Assembly (NCBI GenBank): GCA_963815645.1
Contig: CAWFHL010000001.1
Span: 1,240,001-1,304,000, forward strand
DNA length: 64,000 bases
Direction: 5' to 3'
Source: JBBRHQ01 sp963815645
GTDB lineage: Bacteria > Actinomycetota > Thermoleophilia > Solirubrobacterales > 70-9
The notes below the pieces were generated by a model that saw only the letters and a program-made list of their open reading frames with translations, made no database searches and was not told the origin of the DNA. The position numbers were made by a program, and so were the translations under genes. How positions within the stretch are numbered: the stretch's first letter is position 1; the number at the start of each line of letters is the position of its first letter. Positions 28,214 through 37,182 of this stretch are shown here, piece after piece.

Positions 28214-30094
28214 GGGGTGGTCGTGGTCGGGGTGGTCGGGGTGGTCGGCGGCGTGGTCAGCTGGGCGACGAAGATCGTCACCTCGCGTTCCCATTGTTTG
28301 CGCCGACCCCGGGGCGGGGAACTGGTCGGTGACCCTGCCGTCCTGCGCCGGCACGCTGGTCTCCTGGAGGTTGACCGTGACCGCGAAACCTGCGCCCCGC
28401 AGGGTCGAGACCGCGTTGGAGCGGAGGTCGCCAATCACATTTGGCACCTTCACCTTCTGGACTCCCTGGGAAACCACGATCGCGACCGTATCGCCGACCG
28501 CGACCCGGGTGCCGGCGTTCGGTGACTGCCTGAGAACCGTGCCGCTCGACTTCTGGCTCTGCTCGAAGCTGACCGAGTAGTTGAGTCCACGCCCGGAGAT
28601 CGCCTGCTTGGCCGCGTCGGAGCTGCGGCCGACGACAGCCGGGACCGAGACCTGGCGCGGACCGCTCGAGACGGTGACGGTGACCAATGAGCCGCGCTTC
28701 GCGCTGGTCCCGCCCAGCGGATCGGTCGAGATCACCTCTCCCTCGGGAACCGAGCCCGAGGCCTCGGTCACGAAGGTCGCCCGGAAGCCGCTCTTCTGCA
28801 GCGCCTTCTTCGCCTCGGAGCGGGAGAGGCCGCGCAGGTCCGGGACGGCGGCCCTCCCCGGGCCCTCGCTGACCGACAGGGTGACGGTCGGCTTGCTGCA
28901 GAAGAAGGTGAGCAGGGCGCAGTCGAGCGAGGCATCCTGGCCGCCAACCGGATCCTGCTCGAGGACGTTGCCCTTCCGGCCAACTCGGGTCGTCGTCTCG
29001 ACCACCTTGAACCCCTGGCTTTCCAGGTTATTCTTGGCGATCGGCTCGGGCAGGCCGGTGACGTCGGGCACACCGGTGCTGGTGTCGCGGGTCAGCGCCA
29101 GGCCGACGATCACGCCGAGCAAGACGGCGATCCCGATCAGGATCCAGCGGCGGCGGCGCTTTCGCTCCTCCTCCTCGCGATCTTTCTCGCCCTCGGCGTC
29201 CGTGTCGGCGGGCAGCGGCGCCACCACTGGAGGAAGCGGCGCGAACGAATCGGTTCCATCGCCGAGGCCGCCGGCGTCGCGCTGGGCGGCTCGCAGCGCC
29301 GCGATGAACGCGTCGGCATCGTGAAAACGGCGCGCCGGGTCCTTCTCCAGGGCCCGCATCACCACCGCGTCCATCGCCGGGGAGACCGCCGGGTTGATCG
29401 CGCTCGGACGCTGCGGCACCTGAGAGACCTGCTTCAGCGCCACTGCGACCGCGCTCTCGCCCTCGAACGGGACGCGCCGGGTCAGCGCCTCATAGAGGAT
29501 CACTCCGACCGAGTAGAGGTCGGAGGCGGCGGTCACCTCCAGTCCCTGGGCCTGCTCGGGCGAGAGGTAGTGGGCCGTGCCCATCACCGAGCCGGTCTGG
29601 GTGATCTCCGAGACCCCGGATCGGGCGATCCCGAAGTCGGTGACCCTCGCCCTCCCCTCGGAGTCGACAATCACGTTCTGGGGCTTCAGGTCGCGATGGA
29701 TGACGTTGTGGCGGTGGGCGAACTTCGCCGCCTCGAGTACCTGGATCACCAGCGCCGAGGCCTGCTGCGGCGTCAGGCCGGCGTCGATCAGCTCCTTCAG
29801 CGAGCGGCCCTCGACGAACTGCATCGCGATGAAGTAGGTGCCGTCGATCTCACCCCGGTCGAAGATGGCGACGATGTTGGGATGCTGCAGCGAGGCGGCG
29901 GCCTCAGCCTCGCGCCGGAAGCGTTCGACGAACTCCCTGTCCTGGGCGAAGCGCTTGTGGAGGATCTTCAGCGCGATCCGACGCTGAAGGTGGGTGTCCT
30001 CGGCGAGCCAGACGTCGGCCATCCCCCCGGAGCCGATCCGGCCGAGGAGCCGGTAGCGCCCGGCGACCACCGAGCCTTCGGCGACCTCAGCCAT
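28210..30094 (-). CDS. pknB: PASTA-domain Ser/Thr protein kinase PknB-like (one frameshift near the end)
   Basis: Transmembrane kinase that senses peptidoglycan fragments or lipid II and phosphorylates cell-wall regulators. Kinase core at residues about 12-275: GSGGMADVWLAED, IALKIL, NVIHRDLKPQNVIVD, VTDFGIAR, GTAHYLSPEQ. After an acidic/basic linker comes one helix (WILIGIAVLLGVIVGLAL, near 320), then four PASTA-like repeats beginning VPDVTGLPEP, VPDLRGLSRSEA, VPAVVGRSSDA and VPNVIGDLRS. Near 28295 the frame shifts; the correct tail is EVTIFVAQLTTPPTTPTTPT ending at 28210. Length is 3n+1, consistent with one extra base. The start overlaps the pbpA stop by 8 bp. Confidence 0.9.
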
Positions 30095-31545
30095 TGGCCG
30101 CCAGGATGCTCTCGGCGACGTCCCTGAAGATCGGCGCAGCGACGTCGTTGCCGAACTGAGGCGTGCACTCGACGCTGGCGGCGATCGCCACCTTCGGGTC
30201 CTCGGCCGGGGCGAAGCCGATGAACCAGGCCTGGTTTTCGTCGGTGCCGCCGCCGCAGGCTCGATTGAAGGGCGTCTCAGCGGTTCCGGTCTTGCCGGCG
30301 ACTGTCACCCCCGGGATCGCCGCGTTGGTTCCGGTGCCGGCGCTGACCACGCCCTGCATCGCCGTGTTCAGCTCGTCCGCCGTCTTCTTGCTCATCACCG
30401 TCGACTGCTCGCTCGGCTCCATCCGCTTGGTCAGGCGGCCGTCTGGGTCGACCACCTTGTCCCAGATCTGGGGCTTCATCAGCGACCCCGCCGTTGGCCA
30501 CGGCCGCGGCCACCTCAGCCATCTGGAGCGGCGTCGCCAGCAGCCGTTCCTGGCCGATCGCAACCCGGCCGATGTCGATCGGGGCGCTCGAATTCAACAG
30601 GTTGCCACCGTCGAAGATCCCGCTAAGCGAGAGCTGGTCGGAGGGTAGGTCGATCTGCGGCTTCGCGTTGAAGCCGAAGGCGTTCATGTAGTGGAAGAGC
30701 GTGTCCTCGCCGACCTTCTCCCCGAGCTGGGCGAAGTAGGTGTTGACCGAGTTTGTCAAAGCGGTATCGAGGCCGATCGGGCCGAAGTTCTCGTCGAAGT
30801 CGTTGTGGAGGGCATTTCCCTCGACGTCGAGGATCCCCGGAGAGTCGATCGGCGTGTCGGGCGTGATCGTGCCGCTGTCGAGCCCGGCCGCGGCGGTAAC
30901 CACCTTGAAGGTCGAGCCGGGCGGGTACTGGCCCTGGGTGGCGCGGTCGAACAGCGGCGCCGTCGGGTCCCGGTTGAGCTGGGCGAGGTGCTCGGGCACA
31001 CGGTTCGGGTCATAAGGCGGGTTGCTGGCGTTGACCAGCACCCTGCCCGTGGCGGGCTCGATTGCGACCACGGCACCGGAGCCGGCGGCGGCGAGATCGT
31101 CGAGGGCGACCCTCTGAGCGCTCGCGTCGATGCTGGTGACTATGTCGTTGCCCTCCTGCTTCCGGCCGCGCAGCTCGTCGAGGATCGAGGCGAACTCGGA
31201 GTCGTTTCCGACCAGCTCGTCGTTGTGGTACTTCTCGAACTCGGAATCGCCCTGCTGGACGAAGCTGTAGCCGATCGGGTGGCCGAACAGCGCCGCCGCC
31301 GGGTAGCGGCGGACGTAGCGCAGCCCGGTCCCGTGGCCCTTGGGGACAGAGCGGGCGATCACGGTGCCGTCGGAGGCGAGAATCCTTCCCCGCCGGATCT
31401 GCTGCTGCTCGAGCAGGGGGCGCTTGTTGGCCCGCTTCTCCTTCAGCGCCTGGGCGTCGAACACCGACCAGTAGCTGGTGAAGCCGATCAGGACCGCGAA
31501 GAGGATCACGACCAGCCCGAACAGCTTTGTGATCTGGCGGTTCAC
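30087..31545 (-). CDS. pbpA: Class B penicillin-binding protein PbpA/FtsI-type (one frameshift)
   Basis: Peptidoglycan transpeptidase partnered with RodA/FtsW. From GTG 31545: an N-terminal anchor (ITKLFGLVVILFAVLIGFTSYW), a dimerisation region, then the transpeptidase domain with STFK (in GQYPPGSTFKVVTAAAG), SVN (in LTNSVNTYFAQLGE) and KTG (in GVTVAGKTGTAETP). At 30486-30489 a run of four C (G on the coding strand) appears to hold one base too many: the frame reads ANGGVADEA instead of ANGGSLMKPQIWDKVVDP, which continues to the stop at 30087. Length 3n+1 agrees. Repaired length about 485 residues, normal for the family. Start overlaps the rodA stop (GTGA). Confidence 0.92.
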
Positions 31546-32858
31546 GGGCCGAGCGGGTAGGCCGATTGGCGCGATTCGCGCCTCGCCCGGTCGGAGATCA
31601 GCAGCAGCAGAGCGAGAAGGACGAAGTTGGCGACGATCGAGCTGCCGCCGTAGCTGACGAAGGGAAGCGTCACACCGGTCAACGGGATCACCCGGGTGAC
31701 CCCGCCGATGATCACGAAGGCCTGGATCGCGAACACCGCTGTGAGACCCGCGGCGAGCAGCTTCGAGAAGCCGTCGTCGGCGATCAAGGCGATCTTGAAG
31801 CCGCGGGCGGTGACCAGCAGGTAGACGAGGATCAACCCGCAGGCGCCGAAGAGACCGATCTCGTTGACGATCAGCGAGTAGATCGTGTCCGTCTGGGCTG
31901 CGGGCAGCAGCGCGTTGTCGGTGCCCGGGATGGTGATCAGCGCCTGCCCGAAGCCCCTGCCGAAGAGCCCCCCGTCCGCCTGGGCGAAGATCGACTGGAG
32001 GATCTGGTAGCCGGTCGTGGTCGGGTGCTGGTAGGGATCGAGCCAGATCTCCACCCGATCGTGGACATGGGGGACGGTCGAGGCGAAGAACCACGCCCCG
32101 GCGAGGAACAGCGCCATGCCGATCACCACGAAGGAGAAGCGGCCGGTGGCGACATAGAGCAGCGCCAGGAACGCGGCGAAGAACATCAGCGAGCTGCCGA
32201 GGTCTCGGATGTAGACCAGCATGAACATCGAGGCTCCCCAGACGACCAGCAGCGGGCCGAGGTGCTTGAGCGGTGGCAGGGTCACCCCGAGCACCCGCCT
32301 GGCGCCGACGATCAGGACCTCGCGGTGCTCGCGCAGGTAGCTGGCGAGGAAGATGACGATGCAGATCTTCGAGAACTCCGCCGGCTGGAAGGCGAGCGGG
32401 CCGATCTTCACCCCGAGGTAGGCGCCGTTGACCTGCTGGCCGATTCCGGGCAGGCGAGGAGCCAGCAGCAGCAGCAGCCCGGCCCCGGCGATCGTGTAGC
32501 GATAGCGCTCCAGCACCTCGTAGTCGCGCAGGAAGTGGATGGTCAGCGCGAAGAGCACCAGGCCGAGGACGAACCAGTTGGCCTGGTCGCGGGCCAGGCC
32601 GTCGTCGATCCGGTAGATCATCACCAGCCCGATCGCGGTCAGCAGGGCGACCAGGGGGAAGAGGTAGGGATCGGCGTCGGGGAGCCGGATCCGCAGGTAG
32701 ATGTGGGTGGCGAGGCAGACGGCGAGGAAGTAGGCGCCGTAGATCAGGCTGAGGTTGCCGAGCTGGGTCCGATCCTGGGCGAAGACGGCGGTGAAGCCCG
32801 CGGTCAGGAGCAGGGCGACCGGGACCAGCGCGAACAGCTCGCGGTTGCGGGCGCTCAC
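31542..32858 (-). CDS. rodA: RodA/FtsW SEDS-family peptidoglycan glycosyltransferase
   Basis: Polytopic SEDS polymerase that extends glycan strands with lipid II, working with PbpA. 438 residues from GTG (VSARNRELFALVPVALLL) with about 12 helices. Diagnostic segments: NGAYLGVKIGPLAFQPAEFSKICIVIFLASYL (SEDS motif with the QPAE-K stretch), IRDLGSSLMFFAAFLALLYVATGR, DPYQHPTTTGYQILQSIFAQADGGLFGRGFGQ and VIPLTGVTLPFVSYGGSSIVANF. A GTG start is inferred because the upstream gene, once its frame is corrected, stops at the same GTGA. In the raw frame it is fused to the phosphatase. Neighbour pbpA begins with another GTGA overlap. Confidence 0.9.
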   Translation of the reverse strand: MSARNRELFALVPVALLLTAGFTAVFAQDRTQLGNLSLIYGAYFLAVCLATHIYLRIRLPDADPYLFPLVALLTAIGLVMIYRIDDGLARDQANWFVLGLVLFALTIHFLRDYEVLERYRYTIAGAGLLLLLAPRLPGIGQQVNGAYLGVKIGPLAFQPAEFSKICIVIFLASYLREHREVLIVGARRVLGVTLPPLKHLGPLLVVWGASMFMLVYIRDLGSSLMFFAAFLALLYVATGRFSFVVIGMALFLAGAWFFASTVPHVHDRVEIWLDPYQHPTTTGYQILQSIFAQADGGLFGRGFGQALITIPGTDNALLPAAQTDTIYSLIVNEIGLFGACGLILVYLLVTARGFKIALIADDGFSKLLAAGLTAVFAIQAFVIIGGVTRVIPLTGVTLPFVSYGGSSIVANFVLLALLLLISDRARRESRQSAYPLGP

Positions 32859-34151
32859 TTCCCCGCCCCGGCGCCCCGCTGCCCGCCGGCGCCGCCGGCC
32901 TGCCGGCGGCGCCGCCCGAGTCGCCGCCGCCGGCCTGCCCTGCGGCCGTTCCGGCCGGAACTTCGCGGTGCCGTCGTCGCTGAGGCCGGCCCTGCGCTCG
33001 ATCTCCTCGATCAGCGAGGTCGCGTCGGAGCGCGAGCGCAGGTCGTGGCCGGTGACCGCGCCCTGCTGCCTGCCGGAGAGCGACGAGGTCTGGATCGGGC
33101 TCGCGTAGCGCTCCTCATAGAGGCTGATCCCGAACGGGAGGTCATAGGGGAGCCCGCGGTAGAGCGCCACCCGGCCACCCTCGTCGGTGCCGAGGAACCA
33201 GACCTGGCGGATCCCGTAGGCGGCGCCAAGGACGATCGCCGCGAGGACGAGCGATCGCCGCGAGCGCCTTGGCCGCCCGACGCAGGCCCCTGCGCCCTCG
33301 CCGCGGCCGCCTCTCGCCGTTCCCGCGGCGCGCGCCGCGGCGGCCCGGCGCCGGACCTCCTCCGCGGTGAAGCCCTCCTCCCTGGCGCTTGGGCCGACCA
33401 GGGTCGGGCTCTCGGCCGGCTCGGCCGGGGCGGCCGCGTCGTCGAGGCGGAAGGCGACTGCGGTGATGTTGTCGCGGCCCCCCTCGCGGTTGGCGTCGTC
33501 GACCAGAGCCCGGACCGCGGCGTCGAGGGAGGTGGCGTCGACCAGCAGCCGCTCGATCCGCTGCTCGCCGATCATCGTCGTCAGCCCGTCGGAGCAGAGC
33601 AGGAAGACGTCGCCGGGAAGGGCGGGGACCGTCTGCAGGTCCACCTCGACCTCGGCTTCGGGGCCCAGCGCGCGGGTGATGATCGAGCGTTGCGGATGCT
33701 CCTCCGCCTGCTCGTCGGTGATCTGGCCCTTTCGCCTCATCTCCTCGACCAGCGAGTGGTCCCTGGTGAGCAGCTCGAGGCTCTCCTCGCGCAGGCGGTA
33801 GGCCCGGCTGTCGCCGACGTGGCCGATCGCCACCTCCTCGGCCTCGGCATTGAGCATCGCGGCGGTGATCGTCGTCCCCATTCCCGCCCGGGAGGGATCG
33901 TCCCGGGCGAGTTCGTGGATCTTGCGGTTGGCGGCCTCGATCGTCTCCCGGAGAATCGTCTCCGGAGCGCCGTCGGGGAGGTCGCGCTCAAAGGCGTCGG
34001 CGGCGGTCTTCGAGGCGACCTCCCCGGCCTGGGCGCCGCCCATCCCGTCGGCGACCACGAAGACCGGAGCCCGCGCGAAGTAGGAGTCCTCGTTGGCGTG
34101 CCGCTGGCGGCCCGTGTCGGAGCGGAAGGCGAGATCGGCGACCTTCAGCAT
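32855..34151 (-). CDS. pstP: PP2C-family Ser/Thr phosphatase PstP-like with transmembrane helix (frameshifted tail)
   Basis: Metal-dependent phosphatase opposing the operon kinases. Catalytic domain at residues about 1-240: SDTGRQRHANEDSYF, VFVVADGMGGAQAGEVAS (metal-binding DGMGG), IGHVGDSRAYRLR, DVFLLCSDGLTTMI and GGRDNITAVAF. A basic linker leads to one helix (SLVLAAIVLGAAYGIRQVWFLG, near 320) and a short outside domain RVALYRGLPYDLPFGISLY. In the raw frame the tail becomes Arg-rich and runs into RodA; shifting one base near 32900-32935 gives an AGGAGGQRGAGAGK tail with a stop at 32855 overlapping the rodA GTG. Length 3n+1 supports one extra base. Two compensating indels near 33250-33310 are also possible. 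Confidence 0.85.
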
Positions 34152-34155
34152 CGGC

Positions 34156-34626
34156 TCACTCCAGCTCGAAGCGGAACTCGGTGTCGCCGATGCGCACCAG
34201 GTCCCCGTCGACCAGCTCCGCCTCCCCGCTCAGCGAGGCGTCGTTCAGCAGCGGTCCCGTTTGTGGAGTTCATGTCCTCGACGTAGTAGCGGCCGGCGCG
34301 CTGATAGATCCTCACGTGCAGCCCGGAGGCGTAGCGGTCCTCTATACGGACGTCGGCGTCGGCCGATCGGCCGATCGAGAGCCCGCCGAAGAGGTCGAAG
34401 CGCTCCCCGGAGGAGAGCCCGCCGCCGCGCTCCGCGATCAGCCAGGCGTCCTCGCAGGGGCGCTGTCCTCGGCGCCGGGGAGGTTGTGGTATCCGGTCGC
34501 GTCGGGCGCCGGGGAGACGGTTCGCCGCAGGTCCTTGAGCGCGCTCCTGGCGATCCAGAGGAGGAACAGGTAGAGGAGCGCCAGGAAGCCGAACTTGAGG
34601 GCTACTGATATCGGCTCGTAGTCCAC
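34156..34626 (-). CDS. FHA-domain protein FhaB/FipA-like, membrane-anchored (two compensating frameshifts)
   Basis: FHA domains bind phosphothreonine, linking kinases to wall synthesis. GTG start at 34626: VDYEPISVALKFGFLALLYLFLLWIARSALKDLRR gives one N-terminal helix. Near 34455 one base is missing (AREDAWLIAERGGGLSSGERF follows in another frame), then the FHA core reads FDLFGGLSIGRSADADVRIEDRYASGLHVRIYQRAGRYYVEDMNSTNG (about 34415-34275); one extra base near 34260 precedes TLLNDASLSGEAELVDGDLVRIGDTEFRFELE, ending at 34156. The total (471 bp) is a multiple of three, so the shifts cancel. It sits between fhaA and pstP, the standard actinobacterial order. Confidence 0.8.
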
Positions 34627-34630
34627 CGAC

Positions 34631-35398
34631 TCATTGCTCTAGGTCGAAGAGGAAGGTCGTCGTGCCCACGGTGACCTCGTCTCCAGGCCGCAAACGCGAG
34701 GAGGAGACCCGCCGGCCGTTGACCTTGATCCCGTTGGTGGAGCCAAGATCGACAATCTGCCAATCACCGCTGTCGGCGCGTCGCAGCTCGGCGTGGCGGC
34801 GCGATACGTTCGGGTCGCGCAGCACGCAGTCGGTGTCCTTCGAGCGCCCGAGCGTCGCCTTCGGCCCGTCGAGGACGTAGCGGCGGTCGTCGAGCGCCAC
34901 GATCGCCCGGGTCGGCACCGCGCCCGGGTCGGGGCGCTTCGGGGACTCGGCCTCTCGCTCCCTGACCGCCGAGTAGACCATGGTGTGCCCCTCCTCGCCC
35001 TGCTTCGGGCTCTCGCCTTCCCGCGCCGGCGGCTTGACCAGCCGTGTCTGGATGCCGAACTCACCGAGCCGCAGGCGCTCGTCAGTCTTGAAGGTGACGG
35101 CCGGGCGGGTGAGCAGGTCATAACCGCGGCGCCGCGCATGCTCGAGCAGGTAGCCGGACAGCTCCTGCTCGAGCGAGCGCTCATAGCCCTCCAGCTTGCC
35201 CCTGTCCTGGCGTGAGAGGTGGACGATGTACTCGTTGGGGACGTAGACCCGCGAGACCGAAGCCGTCTTGTGCGCGTCCATCTCCTTGGCGAGCTTCCGC
35301 GCCAGCTCGACCGGCTGCACCTCGGAGCTGAAGGCACGGCTGAACACCCCTTCGACGAGGCCTTCGATCCGGGCTTCGAGATTGCGCAGAACGCTGAT
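34631..35398 (-). CDS. FHA-domain protein FhaA-like with N-terminal DUF3662
   Basis: About 255 residues. The N-terminal half (SVLRNLEARIEGLVEGVFSRAFSSEVQPVELARKLAKEMDAHKT, then RVYVPNEYIVHLS) is DUF3662, found in FhaA, which binds the lipid-II flippase MviN/MurJ partner in mycobacteria. The C-terminal FHA domain reads YVLDGPKATLGRSKDTDCVLRDPNVSRRHAEL...IVDLGSTNGIKVNGRRV. Where homology begins, the codon is ATC (35398-35396), one base away from ATG; no ATG/GTG/TTG is in frame close by, so the start is either a rare ATC, an upstream codon, or a base error. 4-bp gap to fhaB. Confidence 0.85.
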   Translation of the reverse strand: MSVLRNLEARIEGLVEGVFSRAFSSEVQPVELARKLAKEMDAHKTASVSRVYVPNEYIVHLSRQDRGKLEGYERSLEQELSGYLLEHARRRGYDLLTRPAVTFKTDERLRLGEFGIQTRLVKPPAREGESPKQGEEGHTMVYSAVREREAESPKRPDPGAVPTRAIVALDDRRYVLDGPKATLGRSKDTDCVLRDPNVSRRHAELRRADSGDWQIVDLGSTNGIKVNGRRVSSSRLRPGDEVTVGTTTFLFDLEQ

Positions 35399-35460
35399 GG
35401 CGGGGCTCCTTGGCTTGGCTCGAGGGCGGTCCCCGAGGGCCGGGGTCAGCGGCTGAAATC

Positions 35461-37039
35461 CTACGGAAGTGTGGCCCCTCGACTGGCGCCACCGGCCGCC
35501 GCGGCCGGAGTCCGCGGTTGCCGGACTGCGCGCGAGTGCGAGCCGGTGACCGGGAGGCGGGCAAGCCAGGCGCGGACGGGGGCGAGAATCAGGCCCGCGA
35601 TCAGTGCCGCGGCACACCAGATCGCCATTCCGCCGAGGAATCGGGGAGAGCTGAGCAGCGGCCAGAGCAAGCCCGAGAGCACCCCGGTGACGGAATCCTG
35701 CCAGCCGTGAGCCGGGCTCAACGAGGTCCCGAGCAGCAGGTCGCGGCCCGTGACCACCTCGGCGACGCTGATCCAGGCAAAGCCGGTTGCCGCGATCACG
35801 ACGCGATCACGGCAGCGCCCCGCGAGGGCGGCGACGGCCGGGAAGGCGGGGGCGAGACCCAATGCGCCGAGCGCAGGCGCCGCGGCCGGCACCATCAGGC
35901 CGCGGCCGGCACCGCCGATCATCAGCACCGGTGGCAAGGTGATCAGGGCTAGCAGCAAGGCGGCCCCGGGCCGTGAGGCGGCGAGCAGCCAGATGCCGAG
36001 CCCGGAGGCGGCGAGCAGGAACCCTAGCCGGGGGCGCAAGAGCCAGGAGGCGGCGACCAGGGGAACCAGGAGGTAGCCCCAGAAGGGGCCGGCGGCGCCC
36101 GCCGAGATCATCGCTGCCGCGGTCAATCCGGAGGCGGCCGCCGCGGAGGCAACATCGGCGACCTCGCAGCCGCCCATCCCCTCGCTGAAGCTGAGCAGGC
36201 GGGTCGAACGGTGCGGGGGCGGCAGGGGCCGCTCCGCTTCGAGCACGTCCAGGGAGGATTCGATCGCCGTGCCGAGCTCCTCCAGGCTGGGACGCAGGTC
36301 CGGCTCGGGCTCCAGCGAGGCGTCGATCGCCTCGACCACCCCGGGCGGCAGGTCGGGCCTGAGCCGGCCGAGCGAGGCGACGGGGGTGCCGATCGAGCGA
36401 GCGGTCGCGGTAGGGGTGGCGCGGCGGTGTGGGTTCTCGCCGCTCCAGCACTCGTACAGGGTCAAGGCGAGGCCGTAGACGTCGGCGGCCGGCCCGGCGA
36501 GCCCTCCTTCGGCCTGCTCGGGAGCCATGTAGGCGAGCGTACCGACCACGGTGCCGGTGGCGGTGAGGCCCTCGGTGTCGAGCACCCTCGCTATGCCGAA
36601 GTCCATCAGCTTGGCGGACGCTTGGGCGGCCGGGACCAGCACGTTGTGGGGCTTGATGTCGCGGTGGATCACGCCGCGCGAGTGGGCGTGATCAAGAGCC
36701 TCGCAGAGATCGGCGCCGATCTCTGCGACCTCCCGGTCGCAGAGCCGCCCCTCGACTGGAGAGCTCCTGCAGGGTGGCGCCCTCGACCAGTTCGCTGACC
36801 AGGAAGGCGTGCCCGTCCTCCTCTCCGAGCTCGTAAAGGGTGACGATGCCGCGGTGGTTGAGCCTCGCCGCCGCCTGGGCCTCGCGCAGCACCCTGCTGC
36901 GGGCGTCCTCGGAGACCTCGATCACCTTGACCGCGACGTCGCGCTCCAGCCGGCTGTCCCAGGCGCGGTAGACCACCCCGAAGCCGCCGCCGCCGAGCCT
37001 GTCGGTGATCTGGAAGCGGTTGAGTACCAGTGAGCCCAT
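35461..37039 (-). CDS. Ser/Thr protein kinase with multi-helix C-terminal membrane domain (one frameshift)
   Basis: Kinase core from MGSLVLNRFQITDRLGGGGFGVVYRAWD, VAVKVIEV, and after a frame change near 36755 EGRLCDREVAEIGADLCEALDHAHSRGVIHRDIKPHNVLV, MDFGIARVL, GTLAYMAPEQ, ending about residue 270. The C-terminal half has about eight hydrophobic helices (GPFWGYLLVPLVAASWLL, LLLALITLPPVLMIGGAG, WCAAALIAGLILAPVRAWL) and a basic tail. Length is 3n+1, suggesting one extra base. It stands upstream of fhaA in the same orientation and could be the PknA-equivalent of this operon, although its membrane domain differs from PknA. Divergent from the CARDB gene. Confidence 0.8.
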
Positions 37040-37182
37040 CACCACTGGTTCGGCTTCGACGCCGGGCGCCGCAGGCCTGCCCCGCCGCGCAAGAATGACA
37101 CCGGCGGGCGGCGGCTTCTGACCCCGCTCGCCCGGCAGCGTTCATACTTGCCGCCGAGCAGCGCACCGGAGACACACCCCTT

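Noticed and set aside
31566..34286. 906-codon plus-strand open frame opposite rodA/pstP
   Set aside because: Antisense shadow of two conserved genes; composition typical of reverse-frame GC-rich translation.
37046..37182. Possible riboswitch or attenuator between kinase and CARDB gene
   Set aside because: Only ordinary GC-rich sequence with a short hairpin; no conserved riboswitch core.
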